Source of the DNA: Pedobacter miscanthi
GTDB taxonomy: Bacteria; Bacteroidota; Bacteroidia; Sphingobacteriales; Sphingobacteriaceae
Length of the DNA: 64,000 bases
Assembly (NCBI RefSeq): GCF_003315595.1
Contig: NZ_QNQU01000002.1
Span: 335,794 to 399,793, forward strand
Direction: 5' to 3'
Positions 36,651 through 44,589 of the stretch are shown here, one piece after another. Under the pieces are notes generated by a model that saw only the letters and a list, made by a program, of their open reading frames with translations, did no database searches and had not been told where the DNA came from. The translations under genes and the position numbers were made by a program. The first letter of the stretch is position 1. The number at the start of each line of letters is the position of its first letter.

Positions 36651-36884
36651 TTATTGTTGTTTTATATTGCTTTTACGTTTGGTAAAAAACGCTAACCATA
36701 AATAGCTAAGTTTTAATCCCAAAATCTGAATTGTGATTTTCATGTCCCATTTCTTTTCCGATGTCTGATATCTGTCCGGTGCGTGCTTCCAAAAAAAAGG
36801 TCCTCTAAGGGATAAGAGCCTAACCCAGAAAAACAGCGCAAGAATGAGCACGCTGTCCAGCGCCACATCCCATACATCAGCCAT
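36651..36884 (-). CDS. Small membrane protein (77 aa) overlapping the sigma-factor gene
   Basis: Starts ATGGCTGA at 36884, so its ATG overlaps the sigma-factor stop (TGA) by eight bases, a layout typical of coupled translation. It has two hydrophobic stretches (VLILALFFWVRLLSL and LGLKLSYLWLAFF). No family recognised. A membrane partner coded directly after a sigma factor could be a regulator of it; that is inference. Confidence 0.5.
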   Translation of the reverse strand: MADVWDVALDSVLILALFFWVRLLSLRGPFFWKHAPDRYQTSEKKWDMKITIQILGLKLSYLWLAFFTKRKSNIKQQ

Positions 36885-37737
36885 TCATGATCCTGCCTGC
36901 ACTGACCAGTTCCCTTAACTTTTTGATTGCCCCTTTCTCGATCTGCTTGATCCTTTCCGATGTAAGCCCGCAGTTGTCTGCAATAACCCCATAACTGGCT
37001 TCCATCGGGCAGTTGATCCCATAAAGTCCTTCGATCACCTTCCTTTCTTTTATATTTAAGGCGGCAAGTAGCCTTCCTGTTAGCAGTGCGCGGTCATTGA
37101 TATCCGAAAGGTAATCCGTTGGCATCACGCTTTCATCCTCAATTATATCGCAAAGTTGCCGCTCACCCATATCCATGCCATGGGGCTGGTAGATGGAGAG
37201 CGGTATACGGTCCAGGTTCAACTGTTCAGCCAACTGCCGCACGGGAACATCCGCAGCTTCTGCCAGTTCTTCAACTGTCGCGGCGCGTTCCAGGTGCTGC
37301 TCCAGCTCGCCCATCTTCTGCTGGGCTACGGTGATATTGCGCACCTGGTTCATCGGCAGCCGCACCATCCTGGAATACTCACCAAGCGCGAGCAGCATGG
37401 CCTGCCTGATCCAGTAAACGGCATAACTGATGAATTTGAAACCCAAGGTTTCATCAAACTTTCCGGCAGCCGTAATCAATCCCAAGTTCCCTTCATTGAT
37501 CAAATCCCCTAAAGGCAGTCCCATATGTTCGTACTTTTTAGCACAACTCACCACAAACCTCAGGTTTCCCCTTACCAGCCGCTCTACCGCGGAACGATCC
37601 CCTTCCCTGATACGCTTGCAAAGCAATACCTCTTCCTCTTCACTGAGCAGGTCGATCTTTGCCAGATCAGCAAAATACAGGTTAAGTGAATGAAATTCAC
37701 GAGTGGTAAAAGATACGTCGATGCGCAGGGCTTTCAT
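36877..37737 (-). CDS. RpoD-like sigma-70 factor, accessory copy
   Basis: About 286 residues from the ATG at 37737 (MKALRIDVSFTTRE, like the start of Bacteroidota primary sigma factors); a start at 37755 (MSKNPG) is also possible. All core parts are present: region 1.2 (YFADLAKIDLLSEEEEVLLCKRI), region 2 (NLRFVVSCAKKY, LINEGNLGLITAAGKFDETLGFKFISYAVYWIRQAML), region 3, and region 4 (LNIKERKVIEGLYGI ... ADNCGLTSERIKQIEKGAIKKLREL). A second, shorter primary-like sigma in an accessory region suggests an alternative sigma used by the element or under special conditions. It is followed by a coupled small membrane protein. Confidence 0.85.
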   Translation of the reverse strand: MKALRIDVSFTTREFHSLNLYFADLAKIDLLSEEEEVLLCKRIREGDRSAVERLVRGNLRFVVSCAKKYEHMGLPLGDLINEGNLGLITAAGKFDETLGFKFISYAVYWIRQAMLLALGEYSRMVRLPMNQVRNITVAQQKMGELEQHLERAATVEELAEAADVPVRQLAEQLNLDRIPLSIYQPHGMDMGERQLCDIIEDESVMPTDYLSDINDRALLTGRLLAALNIKERKVIEGLYGINCPMEASYGVIADNCGLTSERIKQIEKGAIKKLRELVSAGRIMNG

Positions 37738-37949
37738 TCCCGGGTTCTTGCTCATAAATCTGTTTGTACCCTGCGGGTCGGATCGCAAAGTGCTGGTTAG
37801 GTGGCCGTAAAATTGAAAAGTTCCTTCCAAATGCAACAGTAAAGCAAATAGAAAAGTAAATCGGGCTACAGGAGCACATTGATTCAAAATCATATTCTGC
37901 AGGATGTCCCCCGGTCAGTGGCCAGGCAAATAAAAAAATGAAATTGGAT

Positions 37950-39975
37950 TTAAGTAGATAGGGTATTAGATATCCCCGTAGAGCGTCTACCCTTCCCCTT
38001 GCTCTTCTTTTTTTTCTTCTTCCCGACTGCTCCCTTACCATCCTCTTCCTGCTGACCTTCAGCGGCAATGATCTGCGCTACTTCGGCTTTGATACGCTCA
38101 TAAGCGGTGCGTATATCGGAATCCTTCGCATGCCACATCCGGTATATCTCCAAAGCCGGCGTCTTCCGCAGCGATTTTAGTATGGTCATTCTGGATTTCG
38201 CAATGGAACATTTTGAGCGATATCTTTTCCTGGGGGTTATCGGCAACCATGCCTACAAATTCCCCTGAAGAAAGGGATGCAATTTTAGAGGCCGGTATGG
38301 CCATTTCCAGCTGCGTGGATTTACTGATCGACACATCCGAGCTGTTGATGCTCTTGCTCTGCCGGTTCTGCATGATCTTGCCAAAGAGCTCACTGAGCCT
38401 CTTTGCGGTATCGCCCGTTACCTGGCCACTGATGATATTGCCCACAATGCCGGTGATCACATCGGCCTGCTCCTGCCCATAGTCTTTCTTTAACTGGCTG
38501 AAATCCTGTATGGCAAGCGTTGTCGCGACCTTATTGCTTCTAGCAGTAGCGATGAGGCTATCCATATTATTGAAATAAATGGTAGGGAACTCATCAAAGA
38601 TCAGGCTGCTTTTAGCTTTACCTTTCTGGTTGACAAGTTTGATCATTCGCGAGACGTAAAGCGAGAGCACAGCGCCATAAATCTGGATTTTCAGTGGATT
38701 GTTTCCCACACAGATGATCTTTGGGTCCCGAGGATTATTCAGGTCCAGGGTAAAATCATTCCCGCTCAGCACATAATAAAGCTGTGGGCTGGAAAGCCTG
38801 GCCAGGCAGATTTTAGCCGAGGCGATCTGTCCCTCAAGCTGCTGCACCGCGTTGTTTTTCCAGGCCGTGATAAAAGGGTTGATCAGTACCTTGATTTCTT
38901 CCTGCTTTTCCAGCAAGGTGAAAAGCTGGCCATAATCTGCCTGCATCAGTTCGATCACATGGGGTAAGGTGCAATACATCCCATCTTTATATTTCCTCAA
39001 GTACCAGATCATTGCCGTCACGAAATTAATCGGGCTTTCCACGAAAAAGTCACCCCGTTTTTTGATCCAGTCCCTGTTCAGCCCAAGCATAATCGTCCGG
39101 CTTGCTTCGGTAGCATCAGTGATGTCTTCCATCCCACCTGGGTCCAGCGGATTACAGCGGTGAAGGGGCTGGTCAAAATTGATCACAAAAAATTTTGGTC
39201 TGACCGCATAATGGGCGGCATACCTGTTTAACATATTCTAGGCAATACGGCTAAGGTCGTCATACTTGAAATCGTATAGGAACATGCTAAAGCCTTTTTT
39301 GATGTGCTGGGCGATAATATGCCGGATGACAAAATAACTTTTGCCCGCACCGGGCGTTCCCACGACCAGCAGGCCCCGGAACATGTTCACCAGGTTAATC
39401 CAGCTCCTTCTCCTTGTTCCCTTATAGTTGTATAGCGCCGGTAAGTTGACTGAAAACTCGTTCTCAAGCAAACGCTCTTCCTGCGGAAAGGTTTCATTAT
39501 CCCGGTTGAAAATATCAGGTGCCAGACTATCTTTGACAATCCTGGAAAGCTTTGCACCGCTTCCCATCATCAAAAGGTATCCTACGATGGTGAATCCAGT
39601 ATAACAAACTGTTTTGATGACCAGGAAATCGACCAGACGCAAAAAAACCACACTTGTAAAAAACAGGATCATACCAGCACTAAACTGGAGGACCAGCGGC
39701 CGTAGCTGAATCTTTTCATCCTTCCCACCTTTCACGCCCAGCAGCGATATCGTTAAAAAGATAAGACTGGCCACTTTGGCGAAATAAAGGTCCCGGAATA
39801 ATGCACTCCGGCTTATACCGGTCAGCATCCTGTCGCTGAGCAGGGAATGAAGTCCGATTGACCTGAAAAACGCGTAACAGCATAAGTAAAAATGGAGTCC
39901 CAGTATGAAAAGGCTGATCCAGCGGGTGAGGTCAATAATTTTCCGCAGGCCATTGGTATCTTCGCCGGTATTCAT
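37950..39975 (-). pseudogene. mobC: mobC-type coupling protein (TraG/VirD4-like ATPase), broken by amber stop and frameshift
   Basis: Three pieces of one gene of about 670 residues. Piece 1 (39975-39238) has N-terminal membrane segments and Walker A GTPGAGKSYFVIRH, then ends SRIA-stop. The stop is TAG at 39240-39238, and directly after it, in the same frame, comes NMLNRYAAHYAV. Homologues as I remember them read IAYN here, so TAT/TAC to TAG is the simplest change. Piece 2 (39237-38098) continues VINFDQPLHRCNPLDPGG and the Walker B region SSLIFDEFPTIYF. Near 38130 the frame changes, and GDIPDVA continues as AKDSDIRTAYERIKAEVAQII to 37950. Coupling proteins dock the relaxase-DNA complex to the conjugation channel. 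As it stands no full-length protein can be made without readthrough. Confidence 0.75.
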
Positions 39976-41207
39976 CGCTGTATATCCCTTCCCATAAAAC
40001 GTTTCTTTTTCTTCCTGCGTTTCAGCAGCGGGCTAACAGGTTGCCCGTAGTCCGTCTGATATAAAGGGCTGATATCAATCCCGGTTTGTTCTTGTACTGA
40101 TCGAGGGGTAAACGGATCTCCAGCCCCCAATACCACCGAAGTGTTTTGAGCCACTATTTGGTCCGGCTGCAATCTGGAGGCAATTCCCATTGCACTGTAG
40201 GCTTTCCCCAGTTCACTCCCTTTAAATACAGCTTTGCAATCGTGGTCGATATAGGTCATGCCAAAAATTTTACCCTCGGCAGTACGGCTAAGGACCAAGT
40301 CAATATTTATTTTAGAAAGCCTGTGCTGGAAATCCGCGATAGACCTAACTCCTGCAGCAAGTAGTATATCCAATTTGTTGCTGATTTCTGGCTTTAGCTT
40401 GGTTTTTATTCCGTGTTTTTGGATGAAGTCTTGCTCCAGGTTTCTCAAAACCGGTTCGCCATTCAGGGCACTCGCTTTTATCGGTACGCCGATAGGTTTG
40501 CCGGTATTATCCAGTGCAACATAAAGCAAGCCCTTGTTTGCCTCCATTCTGGACCCGGCTGTTCCTGGTATAGCAATAACTTGATACGTTTTTAATATGG
40601 CAATGAAATCGTGTAGATTTGAGTAAGCGTATTGCGCCCTAACCGCTCTGGTCAGATTCGACAGTGATTTTTTAAGCGCTTTATCACCATATTCGAACTG
40701 TTTCAGTGATTGTTTTCCAATTTGATGCACTGGCTCCCGCCCTTCTGCGACGATAAGGCCATAACTTTGTTCAAGCGACTTCCGTACCGATTCCGATACG
40801 TTTCTGCCAATATTATGGAGGCTGATGCGCGATCCGTCAGCCTGGATGTTCGTTGTCGCAATATGCAAATGCGGATGGTGGGCATCACTATGTGCATATA
40901 ACAGATAAGGCTGATCACCAAATCCAATGCCTTCCATGTACTTCCGGGCAATCTCAACCATTTTTTCCTCATTCCATTCGTCCTTTTTATGAAAATTAAG
41001 GCTGATGTGCAGTGCATTGGTTTTGGCTCTTTCATTAAGCCTGGTGAGCTGGTGAAAACGGTTGATCTTCATACTTATGGTGAGCTCCTGGGGATCGGCG
41101 GCAAAACAGTTGGCCGCAAGCAAAACCGCTTTCCCTTCCGACACTTTATCCTCGTTATAGTACACCACGCCAGCTATCTTTTTTCCGGTTCTGATTTTGA
41201 CAACCAT
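39972..41207 (-). CDS. mobB: Relaxase/mobilisation nuclease (MobB)
   Basis: 411 residues with the relaxase pattern: motif I region (KIAGVVYYNEDKV), LHISLNFHKKD, and the metal-binding histidines in LLYAHSDAHHPHLHIATT (His106, His111, His113, His115). It nicks one strand at oriT and carries the DNA in conjugation. The C-terminus is Lys/Arg-rich. It overlaps the coupling-protein gene by four bases (ATGA) and the upstream mobA by 34, so the three mob genes form one operon. The catalytic histidines are intact. Confidence 0.85.
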   Translation of the reverse strand: MVVKIRTGKKIAGVVYYNEDKVSEGKAVLLAANCFAADPQELTISMKINRFHQLTRLNERAKTNALHISLNFHKKDEWNEEKMVEIARKYMEGIGFGDQPYLLYAHSDAHHPHLHIATTNIQADGSRISLHNIGRNVSESVRKSLEQSYGLIVAEGREPVHQIGKQSLKQFEYGDKALKKSLSNLTRAVRAQYAYSNLHDFIAILKTYQVIAIPGTAGSRMEANKGLLYVALDNTGKPIGVPIKASALNGEPVLRNLEQDFIQKHGIKTKLKPEISNKLDILLAAGVRSIADFQHRLSKINIDLVLSRTAEGKIFGMTYIDHDCKAVFKGSELGKAYSAMGIASRLQPDQIVAQNTSVVLGAGDPFTPRSVQEQTGIDISPLYQTDYGQPVSPLLKRRKKKKRFMGRDIQR

Positions 41208-41599
41208 TTTTTTGCCAGTTGATTGACGATAGATAAAAGCCTATCAATTTTTTGATCTGTTTTTTTATACTCCTGGAGTGTACGGTTGGCATAGAACCAT
41301 TTCTCGCTGCTGCTTTTGGATCCGTGAAAATGATGGGTCTGCTGGTTGATGTTGATTCCGATCGACCGGATTTCCTTTCTGATCCTGGAGAGTTCTTCCA
41401 TCACAGGCCCCATGGTATCATCATGGTGGAATACATTGATCCTTGCCCCGGTAATGATTTTCCGGGCTACAGCGCAAGCGCTCCTGCAATCACTGGTGCT
41501 TACCAATTGTTGGAGCCTTTGATAAGTTTGCTGGTCAATCCTGATCCTTAAAACATGGACCAGCAGCTTTTCCTGGTGTTGCTTTTTCTTACCTGCCAT
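41174..41599 (-). CDS. mobA: Relaxosome accessory protein (MobA-like, ribbon-helix-helix)
   Basis: 141 residues. RIRIDQQTYQRLQQLV resembles the ribbon-helix-helix start of bacterial mobilisation accessory proteins, and IRKEIRSIGININQQTHHFH matches their conserved N-x-N-Q segment. These proteins bind oriT and help the relaxase to nick. It lies directly next to the inverted-repeat-rich region proposed as oriT, and overlaps mobB. Confidence 0.75.
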   Translation of the reverse strand: MAGKKKQHQEKLLVHVLRIRIDQQTYQRLQQLVSTSDCRSACAVARKIITGARINVFHHDDTMGPVMEELSRIRKEIRSIGININQQTHHFHGSKSSSEKWFYANRTLQEYKKTDQKIDRLLSIVNQLAKKWLSKSEPEKR

Positions 41600-41654
41600 C
41601 TTTAGCTAATGAATGATTTTTGAACCGCAAGTCCCGCCGCGGTTCCCCAGCCGT

Positions 41655-41730
41655 AAGGATGGCAAGATTCGTTTGTCTACAAACGTACATCTTGCTGCGC
41701 GCACGGGCGGGCAGAATCTTGCCATGGACA
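41655..41730. other. Probable oriT region with nested inverted repeats
   Basis: Upstream of mobA. An inner hairpin is CGTTTGT-CT-ACAAACG (41670-41685), nested in GCAAGAT ... ATCTTGC (41662-41668 and 41689-41695). A competing larger pair is ATGGCAAGATTC (41659-41670) with GAATCTTGCCAT (41714-41725). A G+C-rich stretch GCGCGCACGGGCGGGC lies between. Inverted repeats next to the mob operon are the usual form of oriT; the nick site itself cannot be assigned. Confidence 0.55.
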
Positions 41731-41985
41731 GCAGTTCCTTAGTGTCGATCACCTCGCTTTGTAACCTCTGGAAATGAGCCCAACAGTTTCCTGATTTTAA
41801 GCCGCATGTATGATCCCTTCGGAGGAGGCTTTCTTTTCGGCCTAAACAAACAATGGGCATCGGTTATTTCTTTTTCCTTCATATCCTTATACACTGTGAG
41901 TGTGGGCGAAAATCTCTTCAGCCACACCGATAATAACCCTGAACTGCGATGATATATCTATTATCTGGGATGACCAGTATCTTCC

Positions 41986-42258
41986 CTATGTCCTTCCGTT
42001 CACCATCGCTTCAATATCTTCATACTTATAATACATCAGTCCGCCAATCCTACTGAATTTGATCTGGCCGCTTTTTCGAAGTTGATGGAGCGTGCCAGGC
42101 GAAATTCCCAATAGCTGCCTAACCTCGTAACTTTTAATGAACGGCTTCTGCTTGTCCTTCCCTAATGGCGCTTTGAATGTAGGTCTTCTCAATTCTGCGA
42201 AAAGTTCCATCTTGAACTGTTCGAGATCTTCCTTGGCAATAAACTCTAATGTTCCCAT
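41986..42258 (-). CDS. HTH protein, excisionase-like (HTH_17 type)
   Basis: 90 residues. The C-terminal half is a MerR/excisionase-type winged HTH: YEVRQLLGISPGTLHQLRKSGQIKFSRIGG, then YYKYEDIEAMV. Small proteins of this kind next to integrases regulate excision or transfer genes in Bacteroidota mobile elements. It lies between mobA and the integrase, on their strand. Confidence 0.8.
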   Translation of the reverse strand: MGTLEFIAKEDLEQFKMELFAELRRPTFKAPLGKDKQKPFIKSYEVRQLLGISPGTLHQLRKSGQIKFSRIGGLMYYKYEDIEAMVNGRT

Positions 42259-42465
42259 AATTCACTTCTGTTACTGGAACGATAAAGTTCAACAAACAGT
42301 GATCGTCAATATGGGAAATCAAGGTTACTTACCTGGTATTTGATGATATCGCATAAAAGATCATCTGTGATTTTAGACTGCATCATCTAGATAAGCTACT
42401 TTTACGGTGAGCGGAATGAGAAAGTCTTGGTTCCACCGATTGATGAAACCAAGACTTAAATCCGG

Positions 42466-43713
42466 TTAAACCACCTTCCTGATAACAGGATGCAGCTTGA
42501 GTTTAACCATGTTCATTTCGTTAGCCACTTTCTTTTTCTTAACCTTGGAATAAATCTGCGTGGTCCTGGTGTTGCTATGGCCGAGCATGTGGGCAACGCT
42601 TTCAATCGAAACACCGTTTTCAAGAGTAATAGTGGTAGCAAATGTATGCCGCGCTATGTGAAAGGTCAGGTGTTTGTTTATCCTGGCCAATCTCGCTATG
42701 ATTTTCAGGCAACGATTCATATACTGGTTACTGGGAGTGGCAAAAATAGTCCCTCTAGAAAGTGAGGCTGTCGAGTGCTCATATTTCTCGATCAGACCTA
42801 AGGACTCTGGCAGTAATGGTACATGAAATTTCAGTTCACTGGTATTGAGTGTTTTTTGCCTGACCATTTCTATCCATAAGCTCCCATCTGCTTCTCTCCT
42901 GATGTAATCACCGGTCAGTCTGCTGATTTCGTTATAAGATAATCCAGTATAGCAGCTAAAGAGAAACATTTCCTTCACAAGCATGATCTGGTCATTTTCA
43001 ATTTCAAGCGACCACAAAGCTGAAACTTCATCCATATCGAGGCACTCCCGATCTTTCTTGATGATATGGCGCTGGTGGTTGATAAACGGATCGACTGTAA
43101 TCCAGCCGAATTTACGGGCAATGCCCATTAGTTTCTGAAGTCTTTCCAGATGCTTCATTACAGTATTGTTGGTGCATGGCCGCTGTGACTTGTCAGGCTC
43201 TTTTTTCCTGAGGTAGACTGCAAATTCTGCGATAAACTGAAAGTCGAGCGATGCAAGCTGGATATCGGACAATTTTTTCTTTTTTAAAAATTCCTTCAGG
43301 AAACGTTCTGTGGAATAATAGTTTTTGATCGTCCCCTTTGCAAGTAATGCTCCCTGGTGTTCATAATGGTACTTGATCAGGTATAACAGGGTTTTGCCAT
43401 CGTCTTCCCCTTCAACCTTCGATTTTATTGCCTGAGCTGTGATCATTTTTTTCTGGTATCTGAGTTCATCATAAGCACCATTGATCTCATTTGTCATTTG
43501 CCTGAGCTTTTCCCTCAATAAAATAATTTCGGGTGTGTTTCCCAAGAGTCTTTGGGTCCTCTGGTTCCAGAATTTTGGTTCTACGGACCTTTTTACCGCC
43601 AGTCTGAGGTACTTACCATCGACAGTAATTTTCGCATAAATTGGAGCTTTGCCATTTACCTCATTTTCCCGCTTTAAATAGAACGAGAGGGCAAAAGTGT
43701 GCTGAGATTTCAT
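42466..43713 (-). CDS. Tyrosine-type site-specific integrase
   Basis: About 415 residues. The start at 43713 is supported by a clear AGGAGG Shine-Dalgarno nine bases upstream, rare in this phylum. An arm-binding/SAM-like N-terminal part (FALSFYLKRENEVNGKAPIYAKI) leads to the catalytic domain: CYTGLSYNEISRL (position of the first Arg, here Ser as in some Bacteroidota integrases), HIARHTFATTI (His-x-x-Arg), LGHSNTRTTQIYSKV (conserved His and the nucleophilic Tyr). It lies beside the 3' end of tRNA-Pro, a usual integration site. Element probably inserted by this enzyme. Confidence 0.85.
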   Translation of the reverse strand: MKSQHTFALSFYLKRENEVNGKAPIYAKITVDGKYLRLAVKRSVEPKFWNQRTQRLLGNTPEIILLREKLRQMTNEINGAYDELRYQKKMITAQAIKSKVEGEDDGKTLLYLIKYHYEHQGALLAKGTIKNYYSTERFLKEFLKKKKLSDIQLASLDFQFIAEFAVYLRKKEPDKSQRPCTNNTVMKHLERLQKLMGIARKFGWITVDPFINHQRHIIKKDRECLDMDEVSALWSLEIENDQIMLVKEMFLFSCYTGLSYNEISRLTGDYIRREADGSLWIEMVRQKTLNTSELKFHVPLLPESLGLIEKYEHSTASLSRGTIFATPSNQYMNRCLKIIARLARINKHLTFHIARHTFATTITLENGVSIESVAHMLGHSNTRTTQIYSKVKKKKVANEMNMVKLKLHPVIRKVV

Positions 43714-43731
43714 AAAATTTCCTCCTAAGCT

Positions 43732-43900
43732 GAGCACCTATTCTAGCACCTGGAAAACAGTAAAAAAGCCAAGTGGTAGCAAATTGGTGCAAAATAATTT
43801 TTAGTGATTGAAAAAAATATCCGACTCGGAAAATTTACAATGATAGAAATAAGATTTTAGTGCTAAAATAGGTGCTAAATACTTTGATTTTCTTAGCACC
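43732..43900. promoter_or_regulatory. Cluster of TAGCACC/GGTGCTA motifs upstream of the integrase
   Basis: TAGCACC at 43744-43750 and 43894-43900, its complement GGTGCTA at 43871-43877, and near-copies at 43732-43738 and 43859-43865. Such sets of short repeats beside an integrase gene are often arm-type binding sites for integrase or excisionase. Confidence 0.35.
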
Positions 43901-43922
43901 AGATTGATATGAGATAAAAACA

Positions 43923-43957
43923 AAAAACCCTCTAATCAATTGATTTAGAGGGTTTTT
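43923..43957 (-). terminator. Terminator after the tRNA-Pro cluster
   Basis: On the minus strand AAACCCTCTAA and TTAGAGGGTTT pair in a stem of about 11 bp, followed by a T run. It ends the tRNA transcript. Confidence 0.75.
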
Positions 43958-43981
43958 GACGGATTTTGCATCCTTGTTTCG

Positions 43982-44055
43982 TCGGGATGGCAGGATTCGA
44001 ACCTACGACCTCCACATCCCAAATGTGGCGCGATACCGGGCTACGCTACATCCCG
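43982..44055 (-). tRNA. tRNA-Pro (TGG), copy 1
   Basis: Cloverleaf on the minus strand: acceptor CGGGATG pairs with CATCCCG, T-loop GGTTCGAATCC, anticodon loop TTTGGGA with anticodon TGG. CCA is not encoded. Its 3' end faces the integrase. Confidence 0.95.
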
Positions 44056-44113
44056 AACTTTGGTATCGATCTTTTTTATCTGTATCCTGTTTTTAAAGTG
44101 GATAAACTTTTAG

Positions 44114-44187
44114 TCGGGATGGCAGGATTCGAACCTACGACCTCCACATCCCAAATGTGGCGCGATACCGGGCTACGCTACATCCCG
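44114..44187 (-). tRNA. tRNA-Pro (TGG), copy 2
   Basis: Identical to copy 1, including the spacer that precedes it; part of a 132-bp tandem repeat. Confidence 0.95.
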
Positions 44188-44245
44188 AACTTTGGTATCG
44201 ATCTTTTTTATCTGTATCCTGTTTTTAAAGTGGATAAACTTTTAG

Positions 44246-44319
44246 TCGGGATGGCAGGATTCGAACCTACGACCTCCACATCCCAAATGTGGCGCGATAC
44301 CGGGCTACGCTACATCCCG
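44246..44319 (-). tRNA. tRNA-Pro (TGG), copy 3
   Basis: Identical to copies 1 and 2; the most promoter-proximal of the cluster, preceded by tRNA-Ser. Confidence 0.95.
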
Positions 44320-44422
44320 AACTTTGGTATCGATCTTTATTTAACCTTATTTCTAAGGGATGGCAAAGATATGGATTTTATTGGGTTTTCCATTTTTTTT
44401 ACCAACTTTTTTTTTATTTCAG

Positions 44423-44509
44423 CGGTGAGGGCGGGATTCGAACCCGCGGTACCGTTACCAGTACGACAGTTTAGCAAACTGTTCCTTTCGGCCTCTCAGG
44501 CACCTCACC
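44423..44509 (-). tRNA. tRNA-Ser (GCT)
   Basis: 87-nt tRNA with long variable arm on the minus strand: acceptor GGTGAGG/CCTCACC, T-loop GGTTCGAATCC, anticodon loop TTGCTAA with anticodon GCT. It leads the tRNA cluster. Confidence 0.95.
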
Positions 44510-44589
44510 TTTATCCTCCTTTTTCCGCCCTACCGGCGTTGTTTTGAGGTCTGCAAATATAGTAAAACAAGTTATTCTGCAAAAAAAAA

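Larger units (their letters stand above)
43982..44340. repeat. 132-bp tandem repeat carrying tRNA-Pro
   Basis: Two complete and one partial unit, each a 74-bp tRNA-Pro gene plus a 58-bp spacer (AACTTTGGTATCGATC ... AAAGTGG). Units are identical base by base; the third spacer diverges after about 18 bases. Confidence 0.9.

Noticed and set aside
12784..39975. All disruptions as sequencing errors
   Set aside because: Considered, but the errors would have to fall only in the accessory part and include a clean TAG substitution; cannot be excluded without reads.
43966..44547. Long open frame of about 190 codons with a repeated MAGFEPTTSTS-like unit
   Set aside because: It is the antisense reading of the tRNA-Pro and tRNA-Ser genes, a well-known annotation artefact.
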